NCBI GenBank assembly: GCA_016711285.1
Contig: JADJTG010000017.1
Span: 248,001 to 312,000 of the forward strand
Source of the DNA: Sphingobacteriales bacterium
GTDB taxonomy: Bacteria; Bacteroidota; Bacteroidia; Chitinophagales; UBA2359
Length of the DNA: 64,000 nucleotides
Reading direction: 5' to 3'
Position numbers and translations under genes: made by a program. The notes under the pieces are model-generated. The model was not told the DNA's origin and searched no databases. It worked only from the letters and a program-made list of their open reading frames with translations. Of this stretch, positions 33,471-42,556 are shown one piece after another (positions within the stretch are counted from its first letter, which is position 1; every line of letters begins with the position of its first letter).

Positions 33471-34480
33471 AAGAAACGATAAAAACAGCACCGCCCTTTG
33501 CCCAACTCAGCGATTTGGCAGCAGAAAAATTAGGCGGAAAAGTATTGTATGCCACCGATGATTTTTTTGCCGAAAAAGAAAATCTTATCCGAAGTGGCAG
33601 AGGTATTTTTATTACCGACAAATACACCGACCGCGGCAAATGGATGGACGGTTGGGAAAGCCGCCGCAAACGCACCCCCGGACACGACTGGTGCGTGCTG
33701 CAATTAGCTACTTCGGGGAGCATCGCCGGTTTTGACATAGATACCAATTTCTTTTTAGGCAACCACCCGCCGCACGCTTCCATAGAAGCCGCCAACTTAC
33801 CCGCCGACTTCACTACCGAAGACTGGGAACAAGTGCAATGGACTGAAATTTTACCCAAATCGCACTTAGATGCAGGTTCTCAAAATTTCTACGAATGTAA
33901 CAACAAAGATATTTTCACACATATCCGCCTCCACATTTACCCCGATGGCGGCGTGGCGCGTTTGCGCGTGTATGGAACGGTACACAAAAACTGGAACGCG
34001 GTGCGCAGCGATGAAAAAACAGATTTGGCTGCCGCCATCAACGGCGCACAAGCCCTCGCCTGCAACGATATGTTTTTCAGTGCAATGGGCAATTTATTGA
34101 TGCCGAATCGCGGTGCTAATATGGGCGATGGTTGGGAAACCAAGCGCAATCGCACGCCCAACAACCGCGACTGGGTGGTGATAAAATTAGCAAAAGCCGG
34201 AAAAATAGGAGAAATTGTGGTAGATACAGCGCATTTTAAAGGAAATTATCCCGATTCCTGTATGATAGAAGCAACCTTTGCAAGCGATGATGCCGCCGTA
34301 CTGAACGATAATTGTGTGTGGCAGGTATTATTAGAGCGTCAGAAATTAAGTGCCGATGCCGTTCATACCTTTCAAAGTACACAACTTTCCGATACCAACA
34401 AAATATTCAGCCATGTGCGCCTCAATATTTATCCCGATGGCGGCGTAAGCCGTTTGCGCATTTTTGAAAAAAAATCTTAA
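33452..34480 (+). CDS. alc: allantoicase
   Basis: Hydrolyses allantoate to ureidoglycolate and urea. 342 residues with two repeated jelly-roll halves, each containing the allantoicase pattern: DGWESRRKRTPGHDWCVLQL / GDGWETKRNRTPNNRDWVVI, IDTNFFLGNHPPHASIEA / DTAHFKGNYPDSCMIEA, and HIRLHIYPDGGVARLRVYG / HVRLNIYPDGGVSRLRIFE. It overlaps allB and is followed directly by the membrane urate oxidase. The internal duplication is the family norm. Confidence 0.95.
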   Translation: MAHHNVKETIKTAPPFAQLSDLAAEKLGGKVLYATDDFFAEKENLIRSGRGIFITDKYTDRGKWMDGWESRRKRTPGHDWCVLQLATSGSIAGFDIDTNFFLGNHPPHASIEAANLPADFTTEDWEQVQWTEILPKSHLDAGSQNFYECNNKDIFTHIRLHIYPDGGVARLRVYGTVHKNWNAVRSDEKTDLAAAINGAQALACNDMFFSAMGNLLMPNRGANMGDGWETKRNRTPNNRDWVVIKLAKAGKIGEIVVDTAHFKGNYPDSCMIEATFASDDAAVLNDNCVWQVLLERQKLSADAVHTFQSTQLSDTNKIFSHVRLNIYPDGGVSRLRIFEKKS

Positions 34481-34481
34481 C

Positions 34482-35894
34482 ATGAATTACTTTATTGCTG
34501 CAGTGCTGCTTTTGGTATTGCTGATATTACTGTTGTTGGTAATGAAAACCCACCGTTTGGCGGCTTTTATCGGCGAAGAAACCAAAAAAGGAAGCAGCGA
34601 AGAAGATTTGGAGCCGGTGCATACCGCCCTGAATATGCTTTACGCTGCTATTGTGGCGGTGTGTTTGGTGCTCACGCTCGGCATTTATCTTGTGGTGGCA
34701 GGCACAGCATGGGAGAGCCATCTGCGCGAGTGGCTCAATATCGTCATTCGGCTGATGCACATTACTTTTGGTATTGCGTGGATAGGTGCTTCTTTTTATT
34801 TTGTGTTTTTGGAAAATGCCCTCAACCGCACCGAAAATATCCGCGATGAGCTGGCAGGCGATTTGTGGGCAGTACACGGCGGCGGCTTTTATTATTTAGA
34901 AAAATACAAAACTGCGCCCAAAGTATTGCCCAAACATCTGCATTGGTTCAAGTACGAAGCCTATTTTACTTGGCTCACCGGATTCAGTTTGCTGATAGTG
35001 GTTTATTATTTCAATGCCGATGCGCTGCTTTTAGATAAAAATGTATTGGATATAGCGGCGTGGCGTGGTATCGGCGCAGGCATTATCTCTTTTATAATCG
35101 GCTGGCTGCTGTATGATTCTTTATGTAAGTCGGCTTTGTTGAAGCAGACCTATCTTTTTATAGCGGCAGGTTTTCTTATTATTTGCGGTTTTGCTTATTT
35201 CTACACACAAATATTCAGTGCACGGGCGGCTTTTATTCATTTTGGGGCTTTGCTGGGTACTATTATGGCGGCAAATGTATTTTTTGTCATCATACCCTCT
35301 CAAAAAGAAATGGTACGCGCCGCCAAAGCCGATGTTCCGCTAAACCCCGCTTTGGGCAAGCACGCCGGTTTGCGCTCTTTGCACAACAATTATTTCACAC
35401 TGCCTGTGCTGTTTGTGATGATTAGCAACCATTTTCCCAGCACTTTCGGTTATGAGTATCCCTGGCTGTCGCTGCTGCTGATAACAGTGGGTACGGCGGG
35501 CGTAAAACATTATCTCAACCTAAAAGAAAAAAAACAAAGTTCCACTTGGGTATTGCCACTGTCGGTGTTGGTGCTTTTGGGTGCCGCTTTGGTAACTGCC
35601 CCTCCTCTGAATCCCGAAGCCTGCGATGAGGAGGTGGCTTTTGCGCAAGTAAACGAAATTGTACAACAACGCTGTATATCGTGCCACTCCTCTCAGCCCA
35701 CCGATGATATTTACAAAAGTCCGCCCAACGGCGTAGTATATGATACACCCGAAGACATCATGAAAAAGAAAGATTTGATTTTGCAGCGCGTGGTACTGAC
35801 CAAAACAATGCCGCCCAACAACAAAACCAATATCACCGAAGGCGAGCGCAAACAACTGCGCTGCTGGATAGAGCAGGGCGCAAAATTGCAGTAA
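34482..35894 (+). CDS. puuD: membrane urate oxidase PuuD with cytochrome c domain
   Basis: Integral-membrane urate hydroxylase of the PuuD type (urate_ox_N domain): eight or so hydrophobic helices (AAVLLLVLLILLLLVMK, IVAVCLVLTLGIYLVV, and others), with RLMHITFGIAWIGASFYFVF and VHGGGFYYLEKYK as family landmarks. A C-terminal cytochrome c domain has the heme motif CISCH and PPNGVVYDTPEDI, with Met in TMPPNNKT as a likely axial ligand. It would oxidise urate to 5-hydroxyisourate and pass electrons to the respiratory chain, avoiding peroxide. ATG at 34482 lies just after the alc stop; a TTG at 34464 is less likely. It supplies the pathway's first step for alc and allB; HIU hydrolase and OHCU decarboxylase are not in view. 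Confidence 0.93.
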   Translation: MNYFIAAVLLLVLLILLLLVMKTHRLAAFIGEETKKGSSEEDLEPVHTALNMLYAAIVAVCLVLTLGIYLVVAGTAWESHLREWLNIVIRLMHITFGIAWIGASFYFVFLENALNRTENIRDELAGDLWAVHGGGFYYLEKYKTAPKVLPKHLHWFKYEAYFTWLTGFSLLIVVYYFNADALLLDKNVLDIAAWRGIGAGIISFIIGWLLYDSLCKSALLKQTYLFIAAGFLIICGFAYFYTQIFSARAAFIHFGALLGTIMAANVFFVIIPSQKEMVRAAKADVPLNPALGKHAGLRSLHNNYFTLPVLFVMISNHFPSTFGYEYPWLSLLLITVGTAGVKHYLNLKEKKQSSTWVLPLSVLVLLGAALVTAPPLNPEACDEEVAFAQVNEIVQQRCISCHSSQPTDDIYKSPPNGVVYDTPEDIMKKKDLILQRVVLTKTMPPNNKTNITEGERKQLRCWIEQGAKLQ

Positions 35895-36028
35895 AAACAC
35901 CACCGACTGAAGGGCGCGGTACATATATAATGAATATGCAGCAAATAAGTTGGTTTTAAATCTGATAGGTTTTATAGTTGTTTCAAAACACTCTATTTTA
36001 CGCCTGTCAAGTACATACAATAAATATT

Positions 36029-36520
36029 ATGGAATTTTCAAATGAAGCAAAATCATTACTCATACAAATGGGCTGGCAAGCTAGTAGAAAAATCCCTATT
36101 GCTGATTTAAAACTCCCCTATAGCGATTATCCTTCAACTATTATAGATTTCCTACAGGAATATGGCGATATTGAAGGGTATTGCGAAAAACAGGATTATA
36201 CAGAAGTCGTTAACGAACTGATACTATACCCTGAGTTGGGTGAAAGTGAATTAACAGGCGACAATACCTACCCATATTATCAATCTATTATAGGTAGGAA
36301 ATTATATCCTTTGGGTCTTTATTTACCCGATGGTTATTATGTTTGTTGTGATGCTGAAGGTAGAGTGTATAAGATAGGAGAGTATTGTTTTTATGTAGGA
36401 AAAAATTTATACGAAGGTATAGAAAATATACTTTTCATGAATACATTGCTGTCCCTTCAACTTGATGAAGATACAGGAAAATGGTGGAATATGGACGCTC
36501 AATATGTAGAGTTACCCTAA
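36029..36520 (+). CDS. SUKH-3-like immunity protein
   Basis: 163 residues. LLIQMGWQASRKIPIADLKL, TIIDFLQEYGDI and the later GLYLPDGYYVCCDAEGRVYK and KNLYEGIENIL fit the SUKH-3 branch of the SMI1/KNR4/SUKH superfamily, which supplies immunity proteins for polymorphic toxins. ATG at 36029 (MEFSNEAK) is preferred over 35978. No toxin gene is adjacent, so it is an orphan immunity gene, perhaps protective against neighbours' toxins. Lower GC than the surrounding genes hints at transfer. Confidence 0.7.
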   Translation: MEFSNEAKSLLIQMGWQASRKIPIADLKLPYSDYPSTIIDFLQEYGDIEGYCEKQDYTEVVNELILYPELGESELTGDNTYPYYQSIIGRKLYPLGLYLPDGYYVCCDAEGRVYKIGEYCFYVGKNLYEGIENILFMNTLLSLQLDEDTGKWWNMDAQYVELP

Positions 36521-36626
36521 GCCGTCGGTATTTCTGAAAGTATTATTTTTAGTTAGAGCAGAATACTCCAATATTTTTTATTTTCAATGATTTATTGCCA
36601 ATAGCACGGCGTTTTTCATTTCATCA

Positions 36627-37940
36627 TCACAAACTCCAATAAGTGAGCCTGTGGATATTGCCTTTGTAAATACCTTTCACATCTATCAATACGCCGTCTT
36701 TGGAAAGGATATTTTCAAAATAAGCTTCGTTCAGCGACAAATAAGGGCGGTGATTAACGGCAACAATGACACAATCGTAGTTGTCGGCAATTTGCTCTGC
36801 AAGGCTGAAACCATACTCGTGCTGCAACTCTTCCGAAGAAGCAAAAGGATCGGTGACATCTACCTGCAACGAAAAACTTTCCAGTTCTTTTACCAAATCC
36901 GCCACTTTTGAGTTGCGTATATCGCTTACATTTTCTTTAAAAGTAGCTCCCATTATCAATACTTTGGCGTGGCTCACATATTTTCCCGCCCTGATGATGA
37001 GTTGTATGGATTTTTTGGTAATGTAGGAACTCATTTCGTCATTGATGCGCCTGCCGCTTAAAATCACTTCCGGCTCGTAGCCCAATTCAATGGCTTTGTA
37101 GGTGAGATAATAAGGATCTACACCAATGCAATGCCCACCGACCAAGCCGGGCGAAAAACGGGCGAAGTTCCACTTGGTAGCTGCTGCGGCTATCACCTCC
37201 TGCGTATCAATGTGCATACGGTCAAAAATCAACGCCAATTCGTTCATCAGAGCAATATTGAGGTCGCGTTGGGTATTTTCTATAATTTTGCTGGCTTCGG
37301 CTACCTTCACCGAAGAAGCGCGATGCACCCCCGCCGTGATAATTTCTTCGTATATCAGTGCGATTTGTTCCAAGGCTTCGGCATCACAGCCCGACACCAC
37401 TTTGGTAATGGTACTGAGGGTATGCTCTTTATCGCCCGGGTTGATGCGCTCCGGCGAATAGCCATATTTAAAATCTCTGCCCGCCTGCAACCCCGAATAT
37501 TGCTCCAGCAAAGGCACACAATCTTCTTCGGTGCAGCCCGGATATACCGTTGATTCAAATACTACATAATCGCCTTTTTTGAGTACCTTTCCCACTGTTT
37601 TACTGGCACTTTTGAGGGGGCGCAAATCGGGGGTTTTGTGGCTGTCCACCGGAGTAGGCACTGCCACCACATACAGCGATGCCGCACGCAACTCATCAGT
37701 ATTTGCCGTAAATACAATATCGCAGCCTTCAAACTCCTCTTTTTCTAATTCTTTGCTGGGGTCAATGTGTTGTTTGAGCAAAGCAATGCGCTGCTCGTTG
37801 ATATCGAAGCCTATTACTTTCATTTTTTTGGCAAAAGCCAATGCCAAAGGCAATCCTACATAACCTAATCCGATAAGTGCCACAGTGCTTTGTTGCTGTA
37901 AAAGACGCTGATGAAGAGAAAGAGTGGCTGTTGTTTGCAT
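36627..37940 (-). CDS. UDP-N-acetyl-hexosamine 6-dehydrogenase (WecC/VipA/TviB family)
   Basis: 437-residue NAD-dependent nucleotide-sugar dehydrogenase that makes a UDP-N-acetylhexosaminuronate for capsule or O-antigen. Rossmann motif LIGLGYVGLPLALAFAKK, then VPTPVDSHKTPDL, ESTVYPGCTEEDC, YSPERINPGDKEHTL (typical of the WecC/VipA branch), catalytic LVGGHCIGVDPYYLTYKA, and MGATFKENVSDIRNSKV. Intact, in contrast to the related ugd at 0.9-2.0 kb. It stands alone on its strand. The sugar (GlcNAc versus ManNAc) is not resolvable; the VipA-like GlcNAc form is my guess. Confidence 0.92.
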   Translation of the reverse strand: MQTTATLSLHQRLLQQQSTVALIGLGYVGLPLALAFAKKMKVIGFDINEQRIALLKQHIDPSKELEKEEFEGCDIVFTANTDELRAASLYVVAVPTPVDSHKTPDLRPLKSASKTVGKVLKKGDYVVFESTVYPGCTEEDCVPLLEQYSGLQAGRDFKYGYSPERINPGDKEHTLSTITKVVSGCDAEALEQIALIYEEIITAGVHRASSVKVAEASKIIENTQRDLNIALMNELALIFDRMHIDTQEVIAAAATKWNFARFSPGLVGGHCIGVDPYYLTYKAIELGYEPEVILSGRRINDEMSSYITKKSIQLIIRAGKYVSHAKVLIMGATFKENVSDIRNSKVADLVKELESFSLQVDVTDPFASSEELQHEYGFSLAEQIADNYDCVIVAVNHRPYLSLNEAYFENILSKDGVLIDVKGIYKGNIHRLTYWSL

Positions 37941-38334
37941 GCAAAAGAAAAGAAATCAAAGAAGCGGCACTATCCGCAGCAATTTTTTTTAGAGTTGCGA
38001 AGATAGCGATTAATTACAAGTTTTTGAAAAGTGATTTAAACTTATTAGAAATATACCCAAAAGTATATGCTGCGATACAAAACAAATGTTGCATAAAGCA
38101 AGCATTTGAAGCAGGCAGACAGTAGTTTCTCTGCTCAAAATTCAGTGAGTTTTTTTTAGCCGATAGAAGGCGTAGGTTAAAATCCGTTTTTTTTTCATCA
38201 TTTCAACAACATCTTATCATTCCAAATTTTTAATAAGGATAATAGAAAAAACTGAGCCAAACAAGTGAATAAAGTTGTTATTTTTTTTGTACCAAAAGTT
38301 TGAATAAGCCTCTATGTTAAGCAATTATGAGTAC
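37941..38334. other. 394-nt intergenic region without recognised genes
   Basis: AT-rich spacer between two minus-strand genes, containing the upstream region of the nucleotide-sugar dehydrogenase. I see no gene, strong hairpin or repeat. Confidence 0.6.
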
Positions 38335-39558
38335 TTATTTTTCGCTGTTATCATTTAACGATGCTTTTCTGCCTTTTAAATAGTGCCACGCTTCGCTGTG
38401 AGGCTGAATACCCTGCGCCGAAATGAGCCAATAGAGTGCTGCTCTGCTATGCCATTGAGGGGGCGGAGCTATACCATCTGTAAAAATGAGTAATGCTCTT
38501 GTATGCAAATGCTCATTGGCATATTGAAGCAAAGGGTCAAAAGATGTGCCGCCGCCACCTTTGAGCGAAAGCGGCTTTTTTCCTTTATACAAAGAACAGC
38601 GTTGTACTATGGCATCAAATTCCAATAAATAAAAATCGCCGTATTGCCGCCACAATTGCTGCAAAGCTCCCCAAAAAACATTAAATTCTTCGCTGCCGAT
38701 ACTTGCTGAGGTATCTATGGCTACTGCCAATTTTTGTTGTGAGCGCACTTGCAATGCCGGAGCAGTGCCGTAGCGTTTTGACAGGCGTTGGTTGTTGGTA
38801 TGTAAAGTACTGTGCAAGCCACTCTGCCACACAAAATGTTGCAGCATTTTTTTCCAGTTCACAGGTGCAGTAACAGGAGTTACCAGAGCCATTTGTTGCA
38901 ATTCGCTTTGCCAACGCTCCACGCCCGCCGGCAATTTTCCGTAATTTTTTTGATATACCGTAATATGTCGTTGAAGATATTGCTGCGTCTGCCATTGTGT
39001 TGCTGCCGCAAGTGTCGTTTGCTGAAGCTGCCAATCGGTATGCTGTGCGGCGGCTTGTACATACAGTGCGGCGGGCGGCAACAAATGGCGGTATTTTTGT
39101 AGTTCGTTGTAATAAAAGTCAATGCTTTGGAAAGGCGGCAATCCTATTTGTGTCACAGAAGCCAGCGTAAAAGCAGAAGGCAACAATTGAGAGGAATTAA
39201 GATATTGATTAGCGACCAAATCGGCAGCAAGATTAAAAATGAAAGTATCGGCAAAATGCACCGCACGAAAAGGGTGCTGTAAAGCGATGTGTACTAATTG
39301 GTGTTTTAATAATCCACTACGCTGTTCGGGAGTAATGTGGAGCCAAGTAGGGAGGTGCAACCGCAAAAGAAACGCCGCCTGTTGTTGTTCGTAGAAATGG
39401 AGTTCAGCCGCCGCCACAGCCGTAAATTCGTGCCGAATTCCAATGAGCCATTCTCCAAAAAAAGGTTCGTGCCGCAACAAAGCAAAAAGAGCTTCGCGGT
39501 ATAGTTGTTCGGCGGTGTTGTGTTCGGCAGCATCTAGCGGCGGCGACATCATCATCAT
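38335..39558 (-). CDS. VWA-like domain protein (DUF2201-type putative metallopeptidase)
   Basis: 407 residues from the ATG at 39558 (MMMMSPPLDAAEHN). The N-terminal half resembles the putative metallopeptidase domain found with VWA-like proteins: LLKHQLVHIALQHPFR sits where HExxH is usual, with Gln in place of Glu, and LAADLVANQYL follows. The C-terminal half is a VWA-like domain with the MIDAS motif AIDTSASIG, GGGGTSFDPLL and LIFTDGIAPP. Such proteins are often encoded beside a MoxR-type AAA ATPase, but none is in view. It follows the small membrane protein gene, overlapping no coding part if the 39558 start is right. Function unknown. Confidence 0.75.
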   Translation of the reverse strand: MMMMSPPLDAAEHNTAEQLYREALFALLRHEPFFGEWLIGIRHEFTAVAAAELHFYEQQQAAFLLRLHLPTWLHITPEQRSGLLKHQLVHIALQHPFRAVHFADTFIFNLAADLVANQYLNSSQLLPSAFTLASVTQIGLPPFQSIDFYYNELQKYRHLLPPAALYVQAAAQHTDWQLQQTTLAAATQWQTQQYLQRHITVYQKNYGKLPAGVERWQSELQQMALVTPVTAPVNWKKMLQHFVWQSGLHSTLHTNNQRLSKRYGTAPALQVRSQQKLAVAIDTSASIGSEEFNVFWGALQQLWRQYGDFYLLEFDAIVQRCSLYKGKKPLSLKGGGGTSFDPLLQYANEHLHTRALLIFTDGIAPPPQWHSRAALYWLISAQGIQPHSEAWHYLKGRKASLNDNSEK

Positions 39559-39572
39559 AAGACGAGTGTCAA

Positions 39573-39830
39573 TCAGGATTCGCGCACCACCTCGTCTTTG
39601 TCGGTATGGCGGTTTTTGCGCCACCACCACCAGCCCAATAAGCCTATGAGCAAATAAGGAGCTGCTGCCAAATACAATATGCCGGCATTCAAGCCCAGCG
39701 CATGTTTGCCGCCTTCTTTGAGATTGCTCTCGGCAGCAGCTTTGCACATTGGGCATTGTGCCAATAATGATGCAGTATGCCAAAATACTACAACAACGAG
39801 CATTATCCAACGAATTAATAAACGCTTCAT
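39573..39830 (-). CDS. small membrane protein with CPMCKAAAESN motif
   Basis: 85 residues: signal-like helix (LLIRWIMLVVVVFWHTASLL), then AQCPMCKAAAESNLKEGG, LGLNAGILYLAAAPYLLIG as a second helix, and a charged tail KNRHTDKDEVV. The CxxC motif after the first helix followed by AESN is conserved in small Bacteroidota membrane proteins as I remember them; role unknown. Its stop lies 14 bp before the VWA-like gene's start, so the two are probably one transcript. Confidence 0.75.
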   Translation of the reverse strand: MKRLLIRWIMLVVVVFWHTASLLAQCPMCKAAAESNLKEGGKHALGLNAGILYLAAAPYLLIGLLGWWWWRKNRHTDKDEVVRES

Positions 39831-40174
39831 ATTTTTAAAAAAAATTCTGTTGCAAAATTACAAATTTTCCGTTTTAATATTGAATTTTAACGTTTCTTAT
39901 CAAAAATCACCTTTACTTTGCAGCAGCTATTGAAGTGTACTTTTTTACGTTATCATAAAATTTAATTCCATTGTTCTTCAAATGAATGTTTGTATTAAAT
40001 CAGCCGTTTTTATAATATAAAATATTGATTACAAATATTTTATCAACATTTTAAAAAACAATGGAAGGCTATCAAGTTCAAAAAAAAGAAAACAACAAGT
40101 TTATTATACCTATTAAGAGGCTATAAAAACACAATTATTTTAATTTTACAATTAACAATTCAGCATTACTTAAT
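39831..40174. other. 344-nt AT-rich intergenic region
   Basis: Divergent promoter region between the small membrane protein and the ktrA-like gene. No gene or clear hairpin seen; only AT-rich sequence with possible TAnnTTTG-like boxes such as TTACTTTG near 39911. Confidence 0.5.
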
Positions 40175-40864
40175 ATGAAATATGTGATATTCGGCTTGGG
40201 CAGCTTTGGCGGCTCTTTGGCTGTAAAACTTACAGAGTTGGGGCACGAAGTGATAGGAGTAGATTTGCGGGTAGAAAAAGTAGAAGCAATGAAAGAGGTG
40301 GTTACACAAACAGTATGCCTCAACTCTACCGATGCCAATGCCGTAACAATGCTGCCACTCCGAGAAGCCGACTCCGTGATTGTCGCTATTGGCGAAGATA
40401 TAGGAGCTTCTATTATGACCACTGCACTGATGCGGCAAAATGGAGTAAAAAAATTGGTAGCACGCGCTATCTCTCCACTGCAACAAACAGTATTGGAGGC
40501 GATGCAAGTAGATGAAATTATACACCCCGAAGAAGAATCTGCCGAACGACACGCAAAAAAATTAAATATGAAAGGTGTCGTGGATTCTTTCAGCCTGTCG
40601 GAGCATTATAATATTATAGAAGCCATTGTGCCACAACGTTATGTAGGACAAACTATTGAAGAAGTACAATTTCGCAACAAATACAACCTTATTATCCTGA
40701 CCATCATCAAAACGGTTGAACAAAGCAATATTATCGGTATCAAAAAGAAAGAACAAAAAGTAATGGGGGTGGCTTCCGCCGACATGCGTTTAGAATCCAA
40801 TGATATTTTAGTGATATACGGCGAAATAAAGGATATTCAACGGCTATTGATGTTAGAATATTAA
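40175..40864 (+). CDS. KtrA/TrkA-type potassium channel regulatory (RCK) protein
   Basis: 229-residue cytosolic NAD(H)/ATP-binding gating subunit of a K+ uptake system. RCK_N domain: IFGLGSFGGSLAVKLTELGH, VIGVDLRVEKVE, DSVIVAIGEDIGASIMTTAL. RCK_C domain: IVPQRYVGQTIEEVQFRNKY, NDILVIYGEIKDIQRL. One RCK_N/RCK_C pair as in KtrA, rather than the doubled TrkA. No KtrB/TrkH transmembrane partner is adjacent, which is unusual but not rare. A perfect hairpin starts at its stop codon. Confidence 0.9.
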   Translation: MKYVIFGLGSFGGSLAVKLTELGHEVIGVDLRVEKVEAMKEVVTQTVCLNSTDANAVTMLPLREADSVIVAIGEDIGASIMTTALMRQNGVKKLVARAISPLQQTVLEAMQVDEIIHPEEESAERHAKKLNMKGVVDSFSLSEHYNIIEAIVPQRYVGQTIEEVQFRNKYNLIILTIIKTVEQSNIIGIKKKEQKVMGVASADMRLESNDILVIYGEIKDIQRLLMLEY

Positions 40865-40894
40865 ATGTCATTTTTGTGTAAAAATGACATTTAA
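40861..40894. terminator. perfect AT-rich hairpin overlapping the ktrA-like stop codon
   Basis: TTAAATGTCATTTTT and AAAAATGACATTTAA form a 15-bp stem with loop GTGT. The stem contains the TAA stop. There is no distinct T run after it, but the arm itself is T-rich. Confidence 0.7.
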
Positions 40895-40991
40895 TAAAAT
40901 TTTCAATTATATATACAAAGATATTGATGTATCTTTGTAACAACAATACAATACTTTTTTATTCTCAATATTATTCTCATCTTTAACAACA

Positions 40992-41408
40992 ATGAAATTA
41001 TTTTTTTATGTTTGTCTGCCACTATTTTTGATGGGTTTGGGTATGCAGGCACAAAACAGTTCAATTAATATTTCTACAGCACTGTCAGAAGCGGGCAGAA
41101 TAGCTACTGTAGATGAAATTTTATTAGACGGCAACGTAATAGTAACGGCACAGCCTAACGTAATGACGGTGGGCAATAACTTTATCGTTACAGTATCCGG
41201 AACTATTTCTTCCAGCCAATTAACAGTGCTGATGTATAGCGGTGAGGGTGCTTTAATATATAGCCAAACCATAACACCTACAGAAACAAACATCAACAAC
41301 ACAACGGTTTCCTTTAATATGTCTGCACCGTCTAATTCGGGTGTTTATCTAATCAAAGTAGTAGATATGTACGGCAAAACCGGCAGTACTAAAATTATTG
41401 TACATTGA
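40992..41408 (+). CDS. small secreted protein with T9SS-like C-terminal fold
   Basis: 138 residues: signal peptide MKLFFYVCLPLFLMGLGMQA, short linker, then a single beta-sandwich resembling a T9SS type A sorting domain (VSGTISSSQLTVLMYSGEGA, NSGVYLIKVVDMYGKTGSTK, IIVH). The whole mature protein is little more than the sorting-type domain, so its role is unclear. Followed by a strong terminator at 41534. Confidence 0.7.
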   Translation: MKLFFYVCLPLFLMGLGMQAQNSSINISTALSEAGRIATVDEILLDGNVIVTAQPNVMTVGNNFIVTVSGTISSSQLTVLMYSGEGALIYSQTITPTETNINNTTVSFNMSAPSNSGVYLIKVVDMYGKTGSTKIIVH

Positions 41409-41533
41409 TGTTTTTTTTAGATGTATGATATAAAAAAAACAAAGCACGGTAAATTGAAACATTAAAAAGAAAAATAAAATTTACCCCATGAGTTTCATTT
41501 GTTCGGCAGTTCCATTCTTTTATATAATTCGGC

Positions 41534-41572
41534 AAAACGGCAGCTTTGAAGGCTGCCGTTTTCATTTTTTTT
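41534..41572. terminator. bidirectional hairpin terminator
   Basis: AAAACGGCAGC / GCTGCCGTTTT with a 7-nt loop and a T8 tract on the plus strand, between the convergent secreted-protein and RNA methyltransferase genes. Confidence 0.88.
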
Positions 41573-42311
41573 AACCTGCTGCCGCAAACGCTATAATTCC
41601 TGCGGCAATGGCAGCATTGAGCGATTCTGCTGCTCCGCTCCTTTCTATGGTAATACGCCGTTGTAACAAATTCATTACCTCCTGCGATATTCCCTTAGAC
41701 TCATTGCCAACAACTAAAAACAAAGGCTTTTGCCACGCCAGAGTGCGCAAAGGCTCACCCTCCAGCACTGCCCCCCACCACGCAATATCAGAAAACTGTT
41801 GGCGGAGTGCCGATGCAGTAGTTTCAATTACAGGCACACGAGCCAGCGACCCCATGGTGGATTGCACGGTTTTGGGATTATAGGCTTCTACACAATCGTT
41901 AATACAAAATATATAAGGCATTCCGAACCAATCGGATATACGAATGATAGTGCCCAAATTGCCCGGATCTTGGATATGGTCGAGTACAAAACAAACACTG
42001 CGGCGCAAAAGCGATGCTTGCACCTGAATACGAGGCATATCCACCACCGCCAACACTTGGTTGGGGCTTTGTAATGCCGAAATACGCTCCAACTCCGCCG
42101 CCGTTATCTGCTGCAAAGGGAGTTGTGCGGCAAGGGCAGCATATTGCGAGCACCACTCGGGCAGCGCATACAACTCGCGGATATGCAAAAAATCGGATTC
42201 CAATAAATCGCGTACTAATTTATCGCCTTCGGCAATAAAACATTTTTGCTGTTGTCGTTCCTTTTTTTGATGCAAAGCCCTGACAGCCTGTATGCGTGCT
42301 TTTGATAACAT
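41571..42311 (-). CDS. SpoU/TrmH-family RNA 2'-O-methyltransferase (RlmB-like)
   Basis: About 246 residues from the ATG at 42311 (MLSKARIQAVRALH); a start at 42353 would add 14 residues. SPOUT knot motifs are visible: LDHIQDPGNLGTIIRISDWF (motif 1), LFLVVGNESKGIS (motif 2) and RITIERSGAAESLNAAIAAG (motif 3). The N-terminal substrate-binding domain has KKERQQQKCFIAEGDKLVRD. It probably methylates a ribose in rRNA; the exact nucleotide is unknown. Confidence 0.92.
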   Translation of the reverse strand: MLSKARIQAVRALHQKKERQQQKCFIAEGDKLVRDLLESDFLHIRELYALPEWCSQYAALAAQLPLQQITAAELERISALQSPNQVLAVVDMPRIQVQASLLRRSVCFVLDHIQDPGNLGTIIRISDWFGMPYIFCINDCVEAYNPKTVQSTMGSLARVPVIETTASALRQQFSDIAWWGAVLEGEPLRTLAWQKPLFLVVGNESKGISQEVMNLLQRRITIERSGAAESLNAAIAAGIIAFAAAG

Positions 42312-42556
42312 AAATAAAAAATGATATTTGCAAAGTAAAGCATTTTGGCACAAAATGTATGTAATTACACCTTATCTTTGATGTGTTTTTTAGCATTTCG
42401 CAGCTATCTCCGGCAATAAATACTACAACACAATAAATTGATTTTCAATAAATTAAATCATAAAATCATTCATTATTTTTTTTGAAATAAAAATATTCAT
42501 TGCCTGATTGATAAGCCATTCCACATTTTTGATACCGATATAAAACAAATAAAAAA

